From positions 1 through 7,591 of the forward strand of contig SBAT01000425.1 of assembly GCA_005240105.1 (NCBI GenBank): 7,591 bases of DNA, read 5' to 3'. Source of the stretch: Chloroflexota bacterium. Its GTDB lineage: Bacteria > Cyanobacteriota > Vampirovibrionia > Obscuribacterales > Obscuribacteraceae. A model generated the notes under the pieces. That model was not told where the DNA came from, made no database searches, and saw nothing but the letters and a program-made list of their open reading frames with translations. Positions 6,418 to 7,591 of this stretch are shown here, piece by piece (within the stretch, counting starts at the first letter, position 1; every line of letters begins with the position of its first letter). A program made the position numbers and the translations under genes.

Positions 6418-7527
6418 ATGGTGGTCTTCGACTTGACCATAACATCAGATAACATTTTCCAGAGTTTCAATAATTACAGCGCCGACGGCCTTTTAGTCAG
6501 CGATGGCAATGGGAAAATTGTTGCCTCTAATAAAGCAATAAACAAACTTACCGGGCGCGACAACAAAGATATTATTGGACAAAACCTCTCCTCAATCCTT
6601 GCTTGCAGTTGCCTGAACGAGGAAGAGAAAAACGGCAATCAACTACTGATGGCCACGCCTGAAGACAACAAGCTGCATAGCGGAACTTTGATTTGCCCTA
6701 ACGGCATGGACTTACCTATTCCGGTAACTCACAGCCCAATTAGCGATACCGATGGGTCAGGGAAAGGTATCTTAACCGTACTCTACATAATTCAGGCGAG
6801 CTCGGTACAACAAGCACAAACTGAATTTGTCAGCACTGTCAGCCATGAATTGCGCACGCCTTTAACTTCTATCAAAGGTTTCGCCGATACTATCTTGCGC
6901 GCAGGAGACAGGCTGGATGCAGGACAACAAAGAAGATATATAGGCATTATCAAAGACCAAGCTGACAGGCTTGCTCGACTAGTGGAAGATCTTTTAGCCG
7001 TTTCTCGCCTGGAAGCGCGCAAGCTGCAATTCACAATTCGAGCAATTGATTTAACGGAAGCAATCCACCGCGTGATCCGCAACTTAATGGAGAAGGCCCG
7101 CAATCATAAACTGGTCACCAAAATCCCCAACGGACTGCCACCAGTTTGGGCTGATGCCGATAGGCTGGAGCAAATCCTAACCAATCTCATCGATAATGCA
7201 ATTAAGTATTCACCACCTGATACCACTGTCACAATTGAAGCTAGAGAACTGACGGGCAAGCCACCTTTCGTGGAAATATCAATTAATGACGAAGGCGGTG
7301 GAATTCCGGAAGAGCACTTATCCGAGATCTTTAATAAGTTCAGCCGGCTTGATAATCCACTAGTGAGACAAACTGAAGGGACAGGCTTGGGTCTTTATAT
7401 AACCAAATCGTTAGTGGTGGCATTAGGTGGAAGCATTAGCGTCACCAGCCAGCCCAAATCAACAACATTCACCGTCAAAATACCAGCAGCCACTCTTGAA
7501 GAACAAGCTGCCAGAGGTCGAGGCTAA
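6418..7527 (+). CDS. Soluble PAS-domain sensor histidine kinase
   Basis: This two-component histidine kinase has 369 residues and no membrane segment, so it should sense a cytoplasmic signal. A PAS domain spans about 12-125, with the typical 'DGLLVSDGNGKIVASNKAINKLTG' start. The HisKA dimerisation helix carries the phospho-acceptor His143 in 'VSHELRTPLTSIKGF'. The HATPase_c domain shows the N box (Asn256 and Asn260 in 'NLIDNAIKYS'), the G1 box 'DEGGGIPEEH' (Asp291), an F box 'IFNKFSR' and the G2 box 'GTGLGLYI' (from Gly321). All catalytic motifs are intact, in the PhoR/ResE-like class. The PAS domain has three cysteines (63, 65, 93), which might bind a ligand or sense redox state; this is speculation. 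A stop lies in frame just upstream (6406-6408), so the ATG at 6418 (or GTG at 6421) must be the start. No clear ribosome binding site was found. The stop is two bases before the next gene. Confidence 0.93.
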   Translation: MVVFDLTITSDNIFQSFNNYSADGLLVSDGNGKIVASNKAINKLTGRDNKDIIGQNLSSILACSCLNEEEKNGNQLLMATPEDNKLHSGTLICPNGMDLPIPVTHSPISDTDGSGKGILTVLYIIQASSVQQAQTEFVSTVSHELRTPLTSIKGFADTILRAGDRLDAGQQRRYIGIIKDQADRLARLVEDLLAVSRLEARKLQFTIRAIDLTEAIHRVIRNLMEKARNHKLVTKIPNGLPPVWADADRLEQILTNLIDNAIKYSPPDTTVTIEARELTGKPPFVEISINDEGGGIPEEHLSEIFNKFSRLDNPLVRQTEGTGLGLYITKSLVVALGGSISVTSQPKSTTFTVKIPAATLEEQAARGRG

Positions 7528-7529
7528 AA

Positions 7530-7591
7530 ATGATTTTGCCAAAACCACTAATTCTAATTATTCATGAGAGTCGTCCGGCTGCGACCTATGC
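7530..7591 (+). CDS. Start of a gene, possibly a degenerate response regulator
   Basis: Only the first 20 codons lie in the window and the frame is open at the edge. The ATG at 7530 has a GAGG (7520-7523) six bases upstream and begins two bases after the kinase stop, an arrangement typical of coupled genes. The visible peptide starts with a short polar segment and then 'PLILIIHES', which resembles the first beta strand of a receiver domain (as in 'ILIVDDE'). Histidine and glutamate stand where the acidic pair would be. With so little sequence, the response-regulator reading rests mostly on position after a histidine kinase. Confidence 0.55.
   Translation, partial: MILPKPLILIIHESRPAATY

Overview
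The window holds seven complete genes and the first codons of an eighth. The proteins are bacterial and the base composition is moderate. The combination of a CsaB-type pyruvyl transferase, a WecG/TagA/CpsF glycosyltransferase, a Mini-III ribonuclease, split glycolate-oxidase subunits (GlcE, GlcF) and a PAS-containing kinase fits the Cyanobacteria and their non-photosynthetic relatives (Vampirovibrionia/'Melainabacteria') best. A Firmicutes-like or other SLH-using lineage is the alternative. This placement is inference from gene content; no marker gene in the window fixes it.

Layout. From 1 to 136 there is leader DNA with a plausible promoter. One frame stays open across it and could be the tail of an upstream gene. 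From 137 to 1345 (+) lies a secreted protein with a charged, disordered middle and a FecR-like C-terminal domain. Its stop codon directly abuts the stop of a convergent gene. From 1346 to 3887 (-) lies a two-gene unit, glcE then glcF, for the FAD-binding and iron-sulfur subunits of glycolate oxidase; glcD is not adjacent. A short AT-rich divergent intergenic region follows (about 3888-3978). From about 3979 to 7591 (+) everything runs rightward: csaB, a tagA/wecG-family glycosyltransferase, mrnC (Mini-III RNase), a soluble PAS-HisKA-HATPase histidine kinase, and the start of a coupled gene that may be a degenerate response regulator.

How the genes fit together. csaB and tagA are adjacent and both act in making cell-wall-linked polysaccharide. 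TagA-family enzymes add ManNAc to lipid-linked GlcNAc. CsaB adds pyruvyl groups, which SLH-domain proteins recognise, and in cyanobacteria this contributes to outer-membrane anchoring. mrnC starts two bases after tagA and is probably co-transcribed with it. The kinase and the gene after it (two-base gap, good ribosome binding site) look like a signalling pair. The glycolate unit is metabolic and faces the other way.

The window is mostly recognisable families. The points most worth a second look are the start of csaB (a strong ribosome binding site in front of an ATC codon, with the first beta strand lying upstream of the nearest GTG), the perfect -10 box almost touching the tagA start, the possible degenerate receiver at the right edge, and the unlinked glcEF pair. 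I saw no RNA genes, CRISPR arrays or mobile elements, and no convincing intrinsic terminators.
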